Source of the DNA: an uncultured Collinsella sp.
GTDB lineage: Bacteria > Actinomycetota > Coriobacteriia > Coriobacteriales > Coriobacteriaceae
NCBI GenBank assembly: GCA_958446785.1
Contig: CAUCXP010000077.1
Location: 1 to 7,132 of the forward strand
Length of the DNA stretch: 7,132 bases
Direction of reading: 5' to 3'
Below are positions 1 to 6,704 of this stretch, piece after piece. The first letter of the stretch is position 1. Every line of letters begins with the position of its first letter. Made by a program: the position numbers and the translations under genes. Below the pieces are notes generated by a model. That model did no database searches. It saw only the letters and a list, made by a program, of their open reading frames with translations, and was not told where the DNA came from.

Positions 1-1001
1 TGGCCGGCGATGCAGGTCTTAACGAGCGGCGAGTTGGCAACGGCACGGGCGGCGATATCGGCCTCCTCGTCGTTCACGGCGCCGGTAACGTTGACTGTAA
101 CAAGCTTGGATGCGCCCTCACCATCGGCGGCAATATTGCGCGCCAGGCTCTCGCACACCTCGTGCACGGCAAATGCCAACTCGTCAAAAGCATCGGAGCC
201 CTCGACGATAGGCTCGGCATCTGCGGCAGCGGCACCGGAGGCAAGCATGATGCAGGTGTCGTTGGTCGAGGTGTCGGAATCGACCGTTACCTTGTTAAAG
301 GTCTGCTTGACGGTCGAGAGCAGCAGGGCATGAAGTGCCGCCGGCTCGACGGGGGCATCGGTGGTGATAGCTGCGATCATGGTGGCCATGTTGGGCATGA
401 TCATACCCGAGCCCTTGCACATTCCGCCTACCGTATAGACATTGCTCGCATGACCCGCAGCCTCACTGACGTAGGACACGGCGTACTCCTTGGAGTGCGT
501 GTCGGTCGTCATGATGGCGCGAGCGGCATCGGCGCCACCGTGGGCGGAGAGCGCCTCGTAGGCAGCAGGAATGGCGGTCTCAAACGTGTCGATCGGCAGA
601 ATCTGGCCAATCACACCCGTGGAGGCAATCAGAATCTGCTGAGGCTCGCAGCCGATGACCTGCGATGCGATGCTGCACGTCTCGCGCGCGCATGCAAGGC
701 CGGTCTCACCCGTGGCGGCGTTGGCATTGCCAGAGTTGACCGAAATGCCGGCGATGATACCGTACCCCTTGTCGGTACCGCCCAGGTTGGCACGGCTCAC
801 CTGCACGGGCGCCGCGCAAAAGCGATTGGTGGTAAACACGCCAGCACCGGGACAGGGTTTATCGGGCACGACGAGCGCGTAATCCAGACGCTCGGGGTTC
901 TTGCGGAACCCAGCGTGGATGCCTGCAGCCTTAAAACCAGCCGCAGCCGTAACGCCACCCTCGACGGCGCGAATCTTGATATCAAACAGCTCGGTATTCA
1001 T
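1..1001 (-). CDS. argJ: ArgJ, bifunctional ornithine acetyltransferase / N-acetylglutamate synthase (3' end cut by window edge)
   Basis: ArgJ transfers the acetyl group from N-acetylornithine to glutamate, recycling it in the cytoplasmic arginine pathway. Many family members also make N-acetylglutamate from acetyl-CoA. I translated the minus strand from the ATG at 1001-999 and obtained 333 residues without a stop before the window edge. The family is usually about 400 residues, so the C-terminal end lies outside. Family features seen: an N-terminal GGVTAAAGFKAAGIHAG segment (15-31), SVNSGNANAATG (87-98), the oxyanion-type STGVIGQ (127-133), and KGSGMIMPNMATM (196-208). Ala206-Thr207 is the expected self-cleavage site and Thr207 the nucleophile of the beta chain. 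VDSDTSTNDTC further on is also typical. AAGGAG lies 11 bases before the start. It follows argC after 134 bases on the same strand, as in argCJ(BD) operons. Whether it is mono- or bifunctional cannot be told from the sequence. Confidence 0.96.
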   Translation of the reverse strand, partial: MNTELFDIKIRAVEGGVTAAAGFKAAGIHAGFRKNPERLDYALVVPDKPCPGAGVFTTNRFCAAPVQVSRANLGGTDKGYGIIAGISVNSGNANAATGETGLACARETCSIASQVIGCEPQQILIASTGVIGQILPIDTFETAIPAAYEALSAHGGADAARAIMTTDTHSKEYAVSYVSEAAGHASNVYTVGGMCKGSGMIMPNMATMIAAITTDAPVEPAALHALLLSTVKQTFNKVTVDSDTSTNDTCIMLASGAAAADAEPIVEGSDAFDELAFAVHEVCESLARNIAADGEGASKLVTVNVTGAVNDEEADIAARAVANSPLVKTCIAG

Positions 1002-1095
1002 CGTCTTTATGACTCCTTATGTCAAACAAAAAACGGACATCGGTTGGTGCGCCATGCCAGTCGTGATCATGAGACCAGCTTAAGAGTGGCGCCCC

Positions 1096-1132
1096 ATTCG
1101 ATGCCCGACTACCAAATCGTTAACAATCGAAT
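1096..1132 (-). other. Small inverted repeat in the argC-argJ gap
   Basis: ATTCGAT at 1096-1102 and ATCGAAT at 1126-1132 form a perfect 7-bp inverted repeat around a 23-base loop, starting 3 bases after the argC stop codon in reading direction. It is AT-rich, has a large loop and no U-tract, so I do not call it a terminator. It could be a weak processing or stability element, or chance. The rest of the 134-base gap shows only the argJ ribosome binding site. Confidence 0.2.
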
Positions 1133-1135
1133 GTG

Positions 1136-2206
1136 CTACACCGGGCACGCCACTGTGGGCAAGCCTCGTCGCTCGTCAAAGCCAAAGACGATATTGGCGC
1201 ACTGGACTGCTTGGCCCGCAGCGCCCTTGCACAAATTGTCGATAGCACCCGTCGCCACCAGCACGCCCGCGCGCTTGTTGAGCGCGAGGCCAATCTGGGC
1301 AGCGTTGGTGCCGACGACCGAAGCCGTCTTGGGCTGCTGGCCGGCATCGAGCACGCGCACAAAGGTGCGACCGGCGTAGAACTGCTTGTAATGGTCGACA
1401 ACGTCCTCAAGGGTCAAGGTATCGAGAGCCTGCGGCGTGAGCGGCAGCGTCACCGTGGAGAGCAGACCGCGCTTGAGCGGTGCCAGGTGCGGGGTAAAGA
1501 CGACGCGATCGGTCAGGCCAAGGATTTGCTCAATCTCGGGCGTGTGGCGATGCTTGCCCACGCCGTAGGCCTCCAAGTTCTCGTCGGCGCTGCAAAAATG
1601 GGTGCGGGCGTTGCAGGACTTACCGGCGCCCGTCACGCCGCTAATGGCATCGACAATCACGGGGCCGTTCTCGGCCACCCAGCCCGCGCGCACGGCGGGC
1701 GCGGCGGCAAGGCTCGTTGCGGTGGGATAGCAACCGGCGCAGGCGACCAGCACGGATTTGCCGTCGGCATGGTCGGATGCGGCGGTCTCCAAGTCCTGGC
1801 AGAACAGCTCGGGCAGACCGAAGGCACGGGTCTTGAGCAGCTCGGGGCTCGTATGCTCGGCGGCATACCAAGCCTCAAAAACGGACGCGTCGTTCAGACG
1901 GTAGTCGGCCGAAAGATCAAAGCAGGAGACGCCCGATGCAAGCAGCGCGGGCACCTGTGCCATGGCAGCCGTGTGCGGCACGGCCAAAAAGACCGCGTCG
2001 CAGTTCTTGAGCTCAGGGGCATCATGCGTCGTAAAGACAAGATCGCTTACGCCGGTGAAGCTCGGGTGCACCGCAGACAACGGCTGGCCGGCATCGGCGT
2101 TGGACGTAATGGCAGCAAGTTCAAACTCGGGATGACCGAGGACGAGGCGAATGAGCTCGGCTCCGGCATATCCAGCCGCGCCGACGATTCCAACCTTCAA
2201 AGACAT
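1136..2206 (-). CDS. argC: ArgC, N-acetyl-gamma-glutamyl-phosphate reductase
   Basis: ArgC catalyses the NADPH-dependent reduction of N-acetylglutamyl phosphate to N-acetylglutamate semialdehyde, the third step from glutamate to ornithine, in the cytoplasm. The 356-residue protein has the usual length for the family. The N-terminal Rossmann fold carries the dinucleotide motif GAAGYAGAEL (9-18). AVFLAVPHTAA (71-81) and FDLSADYRL (96-104) are conserved blocks. ACAGCYPTAT (155-164) contains the catalytic Cys159, which forms the thioester intermediate. ISGVTGAGK (188-196) and KHRHTPEI (218-225) follow, the latter with the expected catalytic histidine. The start is supported by AAGGAG at 2213-2218, six bases before the ATG. 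It is the first gene of the arginine unit, with ARG boxes and a candidate promoter upstream. No oddities were seen. Confidence 0.98.
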   Translation of the reverse strand: MSLKVGIVGAAGYAGAELIRLVLGHPEFELAAITSNADAGQPLSAVHPSFTGVSDLVFTTHDAPELKNCDAVFLAVPHTAAMAQVPALLASGVSCFDLSADYRLNDASVFEAWYAAEHTSPELLKTRAFGLPELFCQDLETAASDHADGKSVLVACAGCYPTATSLAAAPAVRAGWVAENGPVIVDAISGVTGAGKSCNARTHFCSADENLEAYGVGKHRHTPEIEQILGLTDRVVFTPHLAPLKRGLLSTVTLPLTPQALDTLTLEDVVDHYKQFYAGRTFVRVLDAGQQPKTASVVGTNAAQIGLALNKRAGVLVATGAIDNLCKGAAGQAVQCANIVFGFDERRGLPTVACPV

Positions 2207-2275
2207 ATCAGACTCCTTGTCTGCGATTTATGCACCGATGCGCATTTCGCAGCGGTCGTTATGAAGTGGGTTGAA

Positions 2276-2304
2276 ACTTTAGCACCAAAAGATGCATTAA
2301 TACG
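2276..2304 (-). promoter_or_regulatory. Candidate argC promoter (extended -10)
   Basis: On the minus strand the sequence TGCTAAAGT (2284-2276) resembles an extended -10 element, with TAAAGT matching TATAAT at four of six positions and TG one base upstream. No good -35 is seen at 16-18 bases (the region reads around GTATTA), as is common for extended -10 promoters. Transcription would start near 2268, giving a leader of about 60 bases before argC. ARG box 1 (2291-2308) would cover the -35 area, which fits repression by ArgR. Assigned by eye only. Confidence 0.35.
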
Positions 2305-2329
2305 TAAATGGCTTGCATATTCATGCATT
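2291..2329. promoter_or_regulatory. Paired ARG boxes (ArgR operator) upstream of argC
   Basis: The known ARG-box core is TGnAT-4 bases-ATnCA. At 2314-2327 the sequence TGCATATTCATGCA fits it perfectly (18-bp box 2312-2329). A second, half-conserved box at 2291-2308 has core TGCATTAATACGTA, with an intact left half and a degenerate right half. The two 18-bp boxes are separated by exactly 3 bp (2309-2311), the spacing used by ArgR hexamers in other bacteria. They lie 85-123 bases before the argC start and overlap the candidate promoter. The inference is arginine-dependent repression of argCJ by an ArgR regulator encoded elsewhere. Confidence 0.75.
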
Positions 2330-2372
2330 GAAACATTCCCGACACATTCGCTTGAAGGAATTGACAAATGGA

Positions 2373-2426
2373 GCGGGCCCCGTATTGACCGGCGCTCCTA
2401 ACGGCGCCGGGCAATACGGGGCCCGC
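2373..2426 (-). terminator. Long GC-rich hairpin ending the riboflavin operon
   Basis: The 15-base arm at 2373-2387 pairs perfectly with 2412-2426. After one A/G mismatch (2388/2411) a 7-bp inner stem (2389-2395 with 2404-2410) closes an 8-base loop. It is by far the strongest hairpin in the window. It lies 37 bases after the stop of the last flavoprotein gene and upstream of the arginine operators, between two co-directional units, which is where a terminator is expected. The bases after the stem on the minus strand (TCCATTTGTC) are not a real U-tract. Termination may therefore be imperfect, or the hairpin may mainly protect the 3' end of the mRNA. On the plus strand it is also not followed by T's. 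A repeated palindromic element is the alternative. Confidence 0.55.
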
Positions 2427-2463
2427 CCATGCGAAAACCAAGTTGTTAGGATGAGCCAGCTGG

Positions 2464-2874
2464 CTAGAGCTCGACCGGCACCCATTCGTCGTGATTGCAG
2501 ATAAAAGCCTCGGGATCCTCGACGCTAAAGAAGACGAGCGTGGGGTCGTTAGGCCCCTCATAGTGCTCGCCCAGGCGCTCTAGATGCTTCCACCCAGCTT
2601 CGCGCATTTCGCCTAAAGCCCGGTCATCCAAGCCGGCACGCCCGCGCAAGATGAGCCAGCCATGGCCCGGCCACCAACTCGTGGCCTCAAAGCGCTGGTT
2701 TTGCAGCAGCTCTTGCCACACATCTTTGGTGCGCGCTGTTACAAACCACAGCTTGCCGTCCTGGATCTGCGCAAACGAAAACGGACGCACATGAGGCTGT
2801 CCGTCAACGCTCGTCGCCAAATACCATGCCGGCACCGACGTCAGATACTCCAACACCGTATTCAATCCGTCCAT
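2464..2874 (-). CDS. Pyridoxamine 5'-phosphate oxidase-like FMN-binding split-barrel protein (copy 2)
   Basis: A 136-residue protein of the PNPOx-like, FMN-binding split-barrel superfamily. These are small dimeric cytoplasmic proteins that bind FMN (sometimes F420 or haem) between subunits. The substrate here is unknown. Family features: PAWYLAT at 15-21 (first barrel strand), HVRPFSFA at 28-35 with the arginine expected near the FMN phosphate, DGKLWFVT at 39-46, KDVW at 50-53 and FFSV at 115-118 near the C-terminus. There is no signal peptide or membrane segment. The start is backed by AGGAGG four bases upstream of the ATG. It is clearly a paralogue of the gene just upstream, sharing the same motifs in the same order. 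It lacks the extra N-terminal residues and a short insert after the first strand. It is probably the last gene of the riboswitch-led operon, followed by the 2373-2426 hairpin. True pyridoxamine phosphate oxidase (PdxH) is longer, so I do not use that name. Confidence 0.85.
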   Translation of the reverse strand: MDGLNTVLEYLTSVPAWYLATSVDGQPHVRPFSFAQIQDGKLWFVTARTKDVWQELLQNQRFEATSWWPGHGWLILRGRAGLDDRALGEMREAGWKHLERLGEHYEGPNDPTLVFFSVEDPEAFICNHDEWVPVEL

Positions 2875-2925
2875 GTGTCCTCCTGGCGCTAGCTAATTCG
2901 GAACGGGTAGTTAATTTGAGACGCT

Positions 2926-3372
2926 CTAGAGCTCCAGGCGCTCCTCGCTGCCGTCGATATCACAGAAGCGCGCGGCAATGTTGCGGACCGAAAAGAAAGC
3001 AAGGCGGCCGTCGTTGGCACTCTCGTGTTCCTCGCCGATGCCCACCATGTGCTTAAAACCCGCTTGACGCACCTTGTCGCTCGCAACCGCGTCGTCCTCA
3101 AGTGCGGCCTCGCCGGTCAACACGATCCAACATTCCCCCGGCTTCCAGCCCGAGAGCTCAAACTTGGGATTCGCACTCAGCTCCGCCCACACATCCTTGT
3201 CGCGCGACGTGCAAAACCACAGCTTACCGTCATCGACCATGGCAAACGAAAACGGCCTCACGCGAGGCTGATGCCCGTCGGTCACATCGGTCGTGGCCAG
3301 ATACCACGCCGGAATGCGCCTGAGATACGAACAGGCGCGCTCAAGCTGAGCCGTGCGGTCGTTGTCGGTCAT
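2926..3372 (-). CDS. Pyridoxamine 5'-phosphate oxidase-like FMN-binding split-barrel protein (copy 1)
   Basis: A 148-residue PNPOx-like split-barrel protein, likely a homodimeric FMN-binding cytoplasmic protein of unknown substrate. Motifs: IPAWYLATTDV (20-30), RVRPFSFA (37-44), DGKLWFCTSRDKDVW (48-62), a central W-PGE-W segment (76-82) and LAFFSV (124-129). The same order occurs in the downstream copy, so the pair looks like a tandem duplication that has since diverged considerably. AAAGGGG lies five bases before the ATG. The gene begins only 30 bases after the ecfT stop, with no terminator or obvious promoter between, so co-transcription with the riboflavin transporter is likely. It ends 51 bases before copy 2. 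A link to flavin use is inferred from fold and position. The reaction cannot be named. Confidence 0.85.
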   Translation of the reverse strand: MTDNDRTAQLERACSYLRRIPAWYLATTDVTDGHQPRVRPFSFAMVDDGKLWFCTSRDKDVWAELSANPKFELSGWKPGECWIVLTGEAALEDDAVASDKVRQAGFKHMVGIGEEHESANDGRLAFFSVRNIAARFCDIDGSEERLEL

Positions 3373-3402
3373 AGGGACCCCTTTCTTGCGCTCGAATCGC
3401 GC

Positions 3403-4203
3403 CTAAACAAGTTGAAGGTTGACGACGATGACACACGCAAACAGCAGCATCGTCACAACCGCAGCCAGCGCATCCCCGCGGCGAAATGCAAGTGCATGCA
3501 GACACGTGCGGCCCTGCTCGCCGTGATAGCAGCGTGCATCCATGGCGGCAGACAACGTCTCGGCATGACGGAACACGCCCGTGAACAGTGGAATCGCCAC
3601 ACTGCCGAGCATACGCACGCCGCCGAGCGGGCCACCCGTTACGCGTGCACCGCGGCTTGCCTGCGCGTCCGCCGTCTGCTTCATCTCGGTGGCAAACTGC
3701 GGCATAAAGCGCAACGCGATGCCCATGATCATGCCGAGCTCATGCGCAGGGAGCCCCACGCGCGCAAACGGTGCGAGCAGACGCTCAAAGCCCGCGGTGA
3801 GGTCGAGCGTAGGCGTGGTGAGCGTAATGGCGCTCATGCCGGCCATCATCAAGCTCAGGCGGCACGCCATAAAGGCGGCGGAATGCAGCGAGCCCTCGCT
3901 TATCTGCAAAAAGCCAAGCTGCCACAGAATGCGCCCGCTCTGGTCGGAAAACAGGTTGAGCACTGCGACCACCACGACAATCGCCAGCAATGGTGCCATC
4001 GATGATAGGACCCGGCGCAACGGCACCCGGGACACGGTATAGATCAGGACAACGAAGATTGCGACCGGGGCCAGTCCGCGGAAGCTGCTGACCGTGAGCG
4101 TCGTGATCAGAAACACAAAGCCCAAGAGCAACTTAGTTCGCGGGTCCAGGCGGTGGATCGCACTATCGCCGGGATAGTAGCTGCCAAACGAAAACGCCTC
4201 CAT
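3403..4203 (-). CDS. ecfT: EcfT, transmembrane coupling subunit of ECF transporter
   Basis: EcfT is the membrane scaffold of energy-coupling-factor vitamin transporters. It ties the S-component to the ATPases and passes on the ATP-driven movement. The 266-residue length is normal. The N-terminal block LDPRTKLLLG (19-28) is typical of the CbiQ/EcfT family, followed by hydrophobic helices at about 26-57, 70-86, 108-130 and 154-170, and a last one at 246-265. The cytoplasmic coupling region has the two expected arginine motifs: ASRGA (182-186) and AMDARCY (220-226), where the second has Cys in place of the Gly of a strict ARG motif. These motifs dock into grooves of the ATPases. The start codon overlaps the ecfA stop by one base (TAATG), and GGAGG about seven bases upstream lies inside ecfA, indicating translational coupling. 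Confidence 0.95.
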   Translation of the reverse strand: MEAFSFGSYYPGDSAIHRLDPRTKLLLGFVFLITTLTVSSFRGLAPVAIFVVLIYTVSRVPLRRVLSSMAPLLAIVVVVAVLNLFSDQSGRILWQLGFLQISEGSLHSAAFMACRLSLMMAGMSAITLTTPTLDLTAGFERLLAPFARVGLPAHELGMIMGIALRFMPQFATEMKQTADAQASRGARVTGGPLGGVRMLGSVAIPLFTGVFRHAETLSAAMDARCYHGEQGRTCLHALAFRRGDALAAVVTMLLFACVIVVNLQLV

Positions 4204-6107
4204 TAGCAGCCCTCCTCTCGCGCGACCGTCTTGGATTTAGCAATGTCCGCGACGTTAGAAGGACCGTCTGAGCGACCGATCAGCAAATCTGCCAGCTCGT
4301 CGGCCAGCGACTCAACCGTATAGAGCCCGCCGCAACGCAGCGGCACGCCCGCCTCCGCGAGCGCCAACGCCATGCGCTGAGCAGCAGGTACGCCCAAGCC
4401 GATCGACTTGAGCTCATCGGCATGTGCAAACACCTGCGCGGGGGTTCCCTCGGCAAACACCGCACCTTCGTTCATCACGACGATGCGGTCGCAGCAGTTG
4501 GCCAGGTCATCCATACTATGCGAAACCATGACAACGGTCAGGCCATCGCGGTGAAGTCGATCGATAAGCTCAAGGAAATCCCTGCGCGCCGCCGGATCGA
4601 GCCCCGCCATGGGCTCATCGAGTACTAGGACCTCGGGCTCCATGGCAAGCACGCCGGCAAAGGCCACGCGACGCTGCTGACCGCCCGAAAGCTCAAAGGG
4701 GCTCTTGTCGCCTATCGTGGCAAGGTCGAGGCCCACGCGCGCAAGCGATGATGCGACACGGCGCGCAACCTCGTCTTGCGGCAAGCCAAGGTTGTGCGGG
4801 CCAAACGCCACGTCCTGCGTCACGGTTTCGGCAAACAGCTGACGCTCGGGATATTGAAACACCACGCCGACCTTGGCCTTAACCGCGGCGGCATCTTTCT
4901 TGCTTGATAAGTCGAGCCCCAGCGCGCAAACGCTTCCCTCCTGCGGACGAATCAGCCCGTTGAGATGCTGGACCAGCGTCGACTTACCCGAACCGGTATG
5001 ACCTGCTAAGCCCAGGAACTCGCCGCGACGCACCGTCAGCGATACATCGCGCAGCGCCCACGGGCTGCTGGGGTCGTTTCCCCAGAGAGCCTGTTTGCTC
5101 GATTTGCCCGCAACGGCCGAGCGCTTATGCCAGCGGCGACGCTCGCGGGCGCTCAGCGAGTAACTATGCGAGAGGTGCGAAATCTCGATGACGGGCTCCG
5201 ACGCGGCTGTCCCGTCGGTTGCAGAGGAGGCGTTGTCGAGCACACGAGAATCGGATGCAGAAGGCCGCCCTGCGGTGTCTTCCCCACTCCGGTCGGCATA
5301 TGTCTGCGCAATCTCGGCGACCATATCCGCCTCGCGCACCTGCGCATGAACGGGCACGCCCTTCGCACGAAGCGCCGCGCCCAAGCAGCACGACGCCGGC
5401 ATATCCAAGTTGAACTGCGCAAGTTCGTCCGCCCGTGTCAAGATTTCCTCGGGCGTACCGAGCATGACAACGCGCCCCGCCCGAAATACCGCAACACGAT
5501 CGGCCTCGGCGGCCTCTTCCATAAAGTGCGTAATCATCACGATGGTCATGCCGCGATCGTGCAACGCGTGGCAAGCCTTCATGAGGCCCTTGCGTCCACG
5601 CGGATCGAGCATCGAGGACGCCTCGTCCAAAATGAGCACGCGCGGTTCCATGGCGAGCACACCGGCAAGCGCCACACGCTGCTTTTGACCGCCCGAAAGC
5701 GCATGGGTCTCGTGGCGCTCAAAGCCCACCAGGCCCACGCCCTTCAGCGCCTCGCGTACGCGCTGCGCAATTTGCGCCGATGGCACGCCAAGGTTTTCGG
5801 GACCGAACGCAACGTCATCTTCGACAAGCGTTGCCACCAGCTGGTCGTCGGGATTCTGGAACACCATGCCTGCGGTCGAACGAATGTCGTAGACCAGCTC
5901 GGGATCGGACGCATCCATACCGTTGATACGTACCGTGCCCGTATCGGGCTGCAGCAGCGCATTCAGATGCTTGGCAAACGTCGACTTGCCCGACCCATTG
6001 CCACCGAGGATGCAGAAAAACTCCCCGTCCTCGATGTTCAGATCGACACCGTCGAGTGCCGACACGGCACCGTCATAGCTAAAGGAAACGCCCCGACACT
6101 CAATCAT
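4203..6107 (-). CDS. ecfA: Fused double ATPase of ECF transporter (EcfA1-EcfA2 in one chain)
   Basis: This protein provides both nucleotide-binding domains of an ECF importer in one 634-residue chain; each is a separate protein of about 280 residues in most Firmicutes. Domain 1: Walker A GGNGSGKST (35-43), Q-loop Gln84 (FQNPDDQ), signature LSGGQ (137-141), Walker B LILDE ending at Glu162, SMLDP D-loop, and switch His194. Domain 2: Walker A GHTGSGKST (369-377), Gln418 (FQYPERQ), LSGGQ (473-477), VLVLDE ending at Glu498, AGLDP, and His530. All catalytic residues are present in both, so both sites should hydrolyse ATP. The D-loop flavours match EcfA1 then EcfA2. A linker at about 272-304, rich in Ser, Ala, Asp and Thr, joins them. 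Domain 2 has an insert of about 25 residues (319-345), rich in Arg and Lys, before its Walker A. Its start overlaps the ribU stop by four bases (ATGA). The ribosome binding site is weak (AAAGG), so coupling is likely. Confidence 0.96.
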   Translation of the reverse strand: MIECRGVSFSYDGAVSALDGVDLNIEDGEFFCILGGNGSGKSTFAKHLNALLQPDTGTVRINGMDASDPELVYDIRSTAGMVFQNPDDQLVATLVEDDVAFGPENLGVPSAQIAQRVREALKGVGLVGFERHETHALSGGQKQRVALAGVLAMEPRVLILDEASSMLDPRGRKGLMKACHALHDRGMTIVMITHFMEEAAEADRVAVFRAGRVVMLGTPEEILTRADELAQFNLDMPASCCLGAALRAKGVPVHAQVREADMVAEIAQTYADRSGEDTAGRPSASDSRVLDNASSATDGTAASEPVIEISHLSHSYSLSARERRRWHKRSAVAGKSSKQALWGNDPSSPWALRDVSLTVRRGEFLGLAGHTGSGKSTLVQHLNGLIRPQEGSVCALGLDLSSKKDAAAVKAKVGVVFQYPERQLFAETVTQDVAFGPHNLGLPQDEVARRVASSLARVGLDLATIGDKSPFELSGGQQRRVAFAGVLAMEPEVLVLDEPMAGLDPAARRDFLELIDRLHRDGLTVVMVSHSMDDLANCCDRIVVMNEGAVFAEGTPAQVFAHADELKSIGLGVPAAQRMALALAEAGVPLRCGGLYTVESLADELADLLIGRSDGPSNVADIAKSKTVAREEGC

Positions 6108-6694
6108 GCGCGGCCTTTGACCTGGTCCTTTTTAGGCGTGATGAGGTTGGAGACTGCTTTATACACCGCTAGCGTCAACACCGAGTTAAGCACGGTCTTG
6201 ATAAGGTTGAACGGCAGCACGGCAGGAATCATAAGCGGGGCGATCACATCGACCGAGCCATACCAGAACCATACGCCAATGGTAAGGTTTGCGACCATAG
6301 ACAACGCCGTAGCGGCAATGACACCGAACACTAGGCCAATCACGGCACCCTTATAGGTATGCATCTTCTGGTACACGATAGCCGCGGGCAGAATATAACC
6401 CAGCGTAGCCACCAAGTTCATAAGTGCGCCGACCCAATCGCCCGTGGTAAGCGCATGGATAACAATCGCCATAGCGGCAACAGCAGTACCGGCGCCAGGA
6501 CCATACGCAAAACCGCACACCATCGCCGGCACCAGCGACGGGTCATACGTCAAAAACGGCGCCGAAGGAAGGATGGGTAGCTGCACATACATAAACAACG
6601 CGCCCAAGGCACACATCAGCGCCATGGTAACGAGCTGTTTGGTGCTCCACCTATTCGTGTTCTCAAAATGGATATGCTGCGACTGTTCAGACAT
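6104..6694 (-). CDS. ribU: RibU, riboflavin-binding S-component of ECF transporter
   Basis: RibU is the membrane subunit that binds riboflavin outside the cell and delivers it together with EcfT and EcfA. The 196-residue hydrophobic protein has about six helices (roughly 20-42, 52-68, 70-84, 90-110, 117-145, 155-183). ALMCA (25-29) in helix 1 is the AxxxA motif through which S-components contact EcfT. SAPFLTYDPSLVPAMVCG (44-61) and GALMNLVATLGY (89-100) resemble RibU-family blocks. The riboflavin assignment rests mainly on the FMN riboswitch directly upstream. I chose the ATG at 6694-6692 over the in-frame ATG seven codons earlier (6715-6713). The latter is part of the conserved aptamer end GGATGAAAGA, while a perfect 8-base Shine-Dalgarno match AGGTGATC stands two bases before 6694. 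It is the first gene of the transporter operon. Confidence 0.92.
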   Translation of the reverse strand: MSEQSQHIHFENTNRWSTKQLVTMALMCALGALFMYVQLPILPSAPFLTYDPSLVPAMVCGFAYGPGAGTAVAAMAIVIHALTTGDWVGALMNLVATLGYILPAAIVYQKMHTYKGAVIGLVFGVIAATALSMVANLTIGVWFWYGSVDVIAPLMIPAVLPFNLIKTVLNSVLTLAVYKAVSNLITPKKDQVKGRA

Positions 6695-6696
6695 AA

Positions 6697-6704
6697 GATC
6701 ACCT
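6697..6704 (-). promoter_or_regulatory. Shine-Dalgarno site of ribU that decides the start
   Basis: AGGTGATC matches eight bases of the sequence complementary to the usual 3' end of bacterial 16S rRNA (AGAAAGGAGGTGATC). With the pairing register taken into account, its distance to the ATG at 6694 equals an ordinary 7-8 base spacing from an AGGAGG core. It lies immediately downstream of the riboswitch P1 3' strand (6707-6714), so access to it can depend on aptamer folding. Confidence 0.75.

Noticed and set aside
1020..1025. Perfect TTGACA (-35 consensus) on the minus strand before argJ
   Set aside because: A -10 at normal spacing would fall on the argJ start codon region, and no TATAAT-like sequence is there. 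Most likely chance.
162..1379. Long plus-strand open frame of about 400 codons
   Set aside because: It runs antisense to argJ and the end of argC, whose minus-strand translations carry clear family motifs. Its own protein has no recognisable domain and a composition typical of a GC-rich shadow frame.
1133..2401. Plus-strand open frame of 422 codons opposite argC
   Set aside because: Antisense shadow of argC. It continues through the ARG boxes into the first arm and loop of the hairpin and has no ribosome binding site or domain.
2875..2925. AT-richer gap between the two split-barrel genes as an internal promoter
   Set aside because: No acceptable -35/-10 pair at 16-18 bases; only the AGGAGG ribosome binding site is convincing.
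3025..4005. Plus-strand frame of 326 codons opposite ecfT and a flavoprotein gene
   Set aside because: It spans two well-supported minus-strand genes and their gap. His/Arg-rich composition without motifs marks it as a shadow.
5127..6356. Plus-strand frame of 409 codons opposite ecfA and ribU
   Set aside because: Antisense to intact ABC motifs, with no recognisable protein features.
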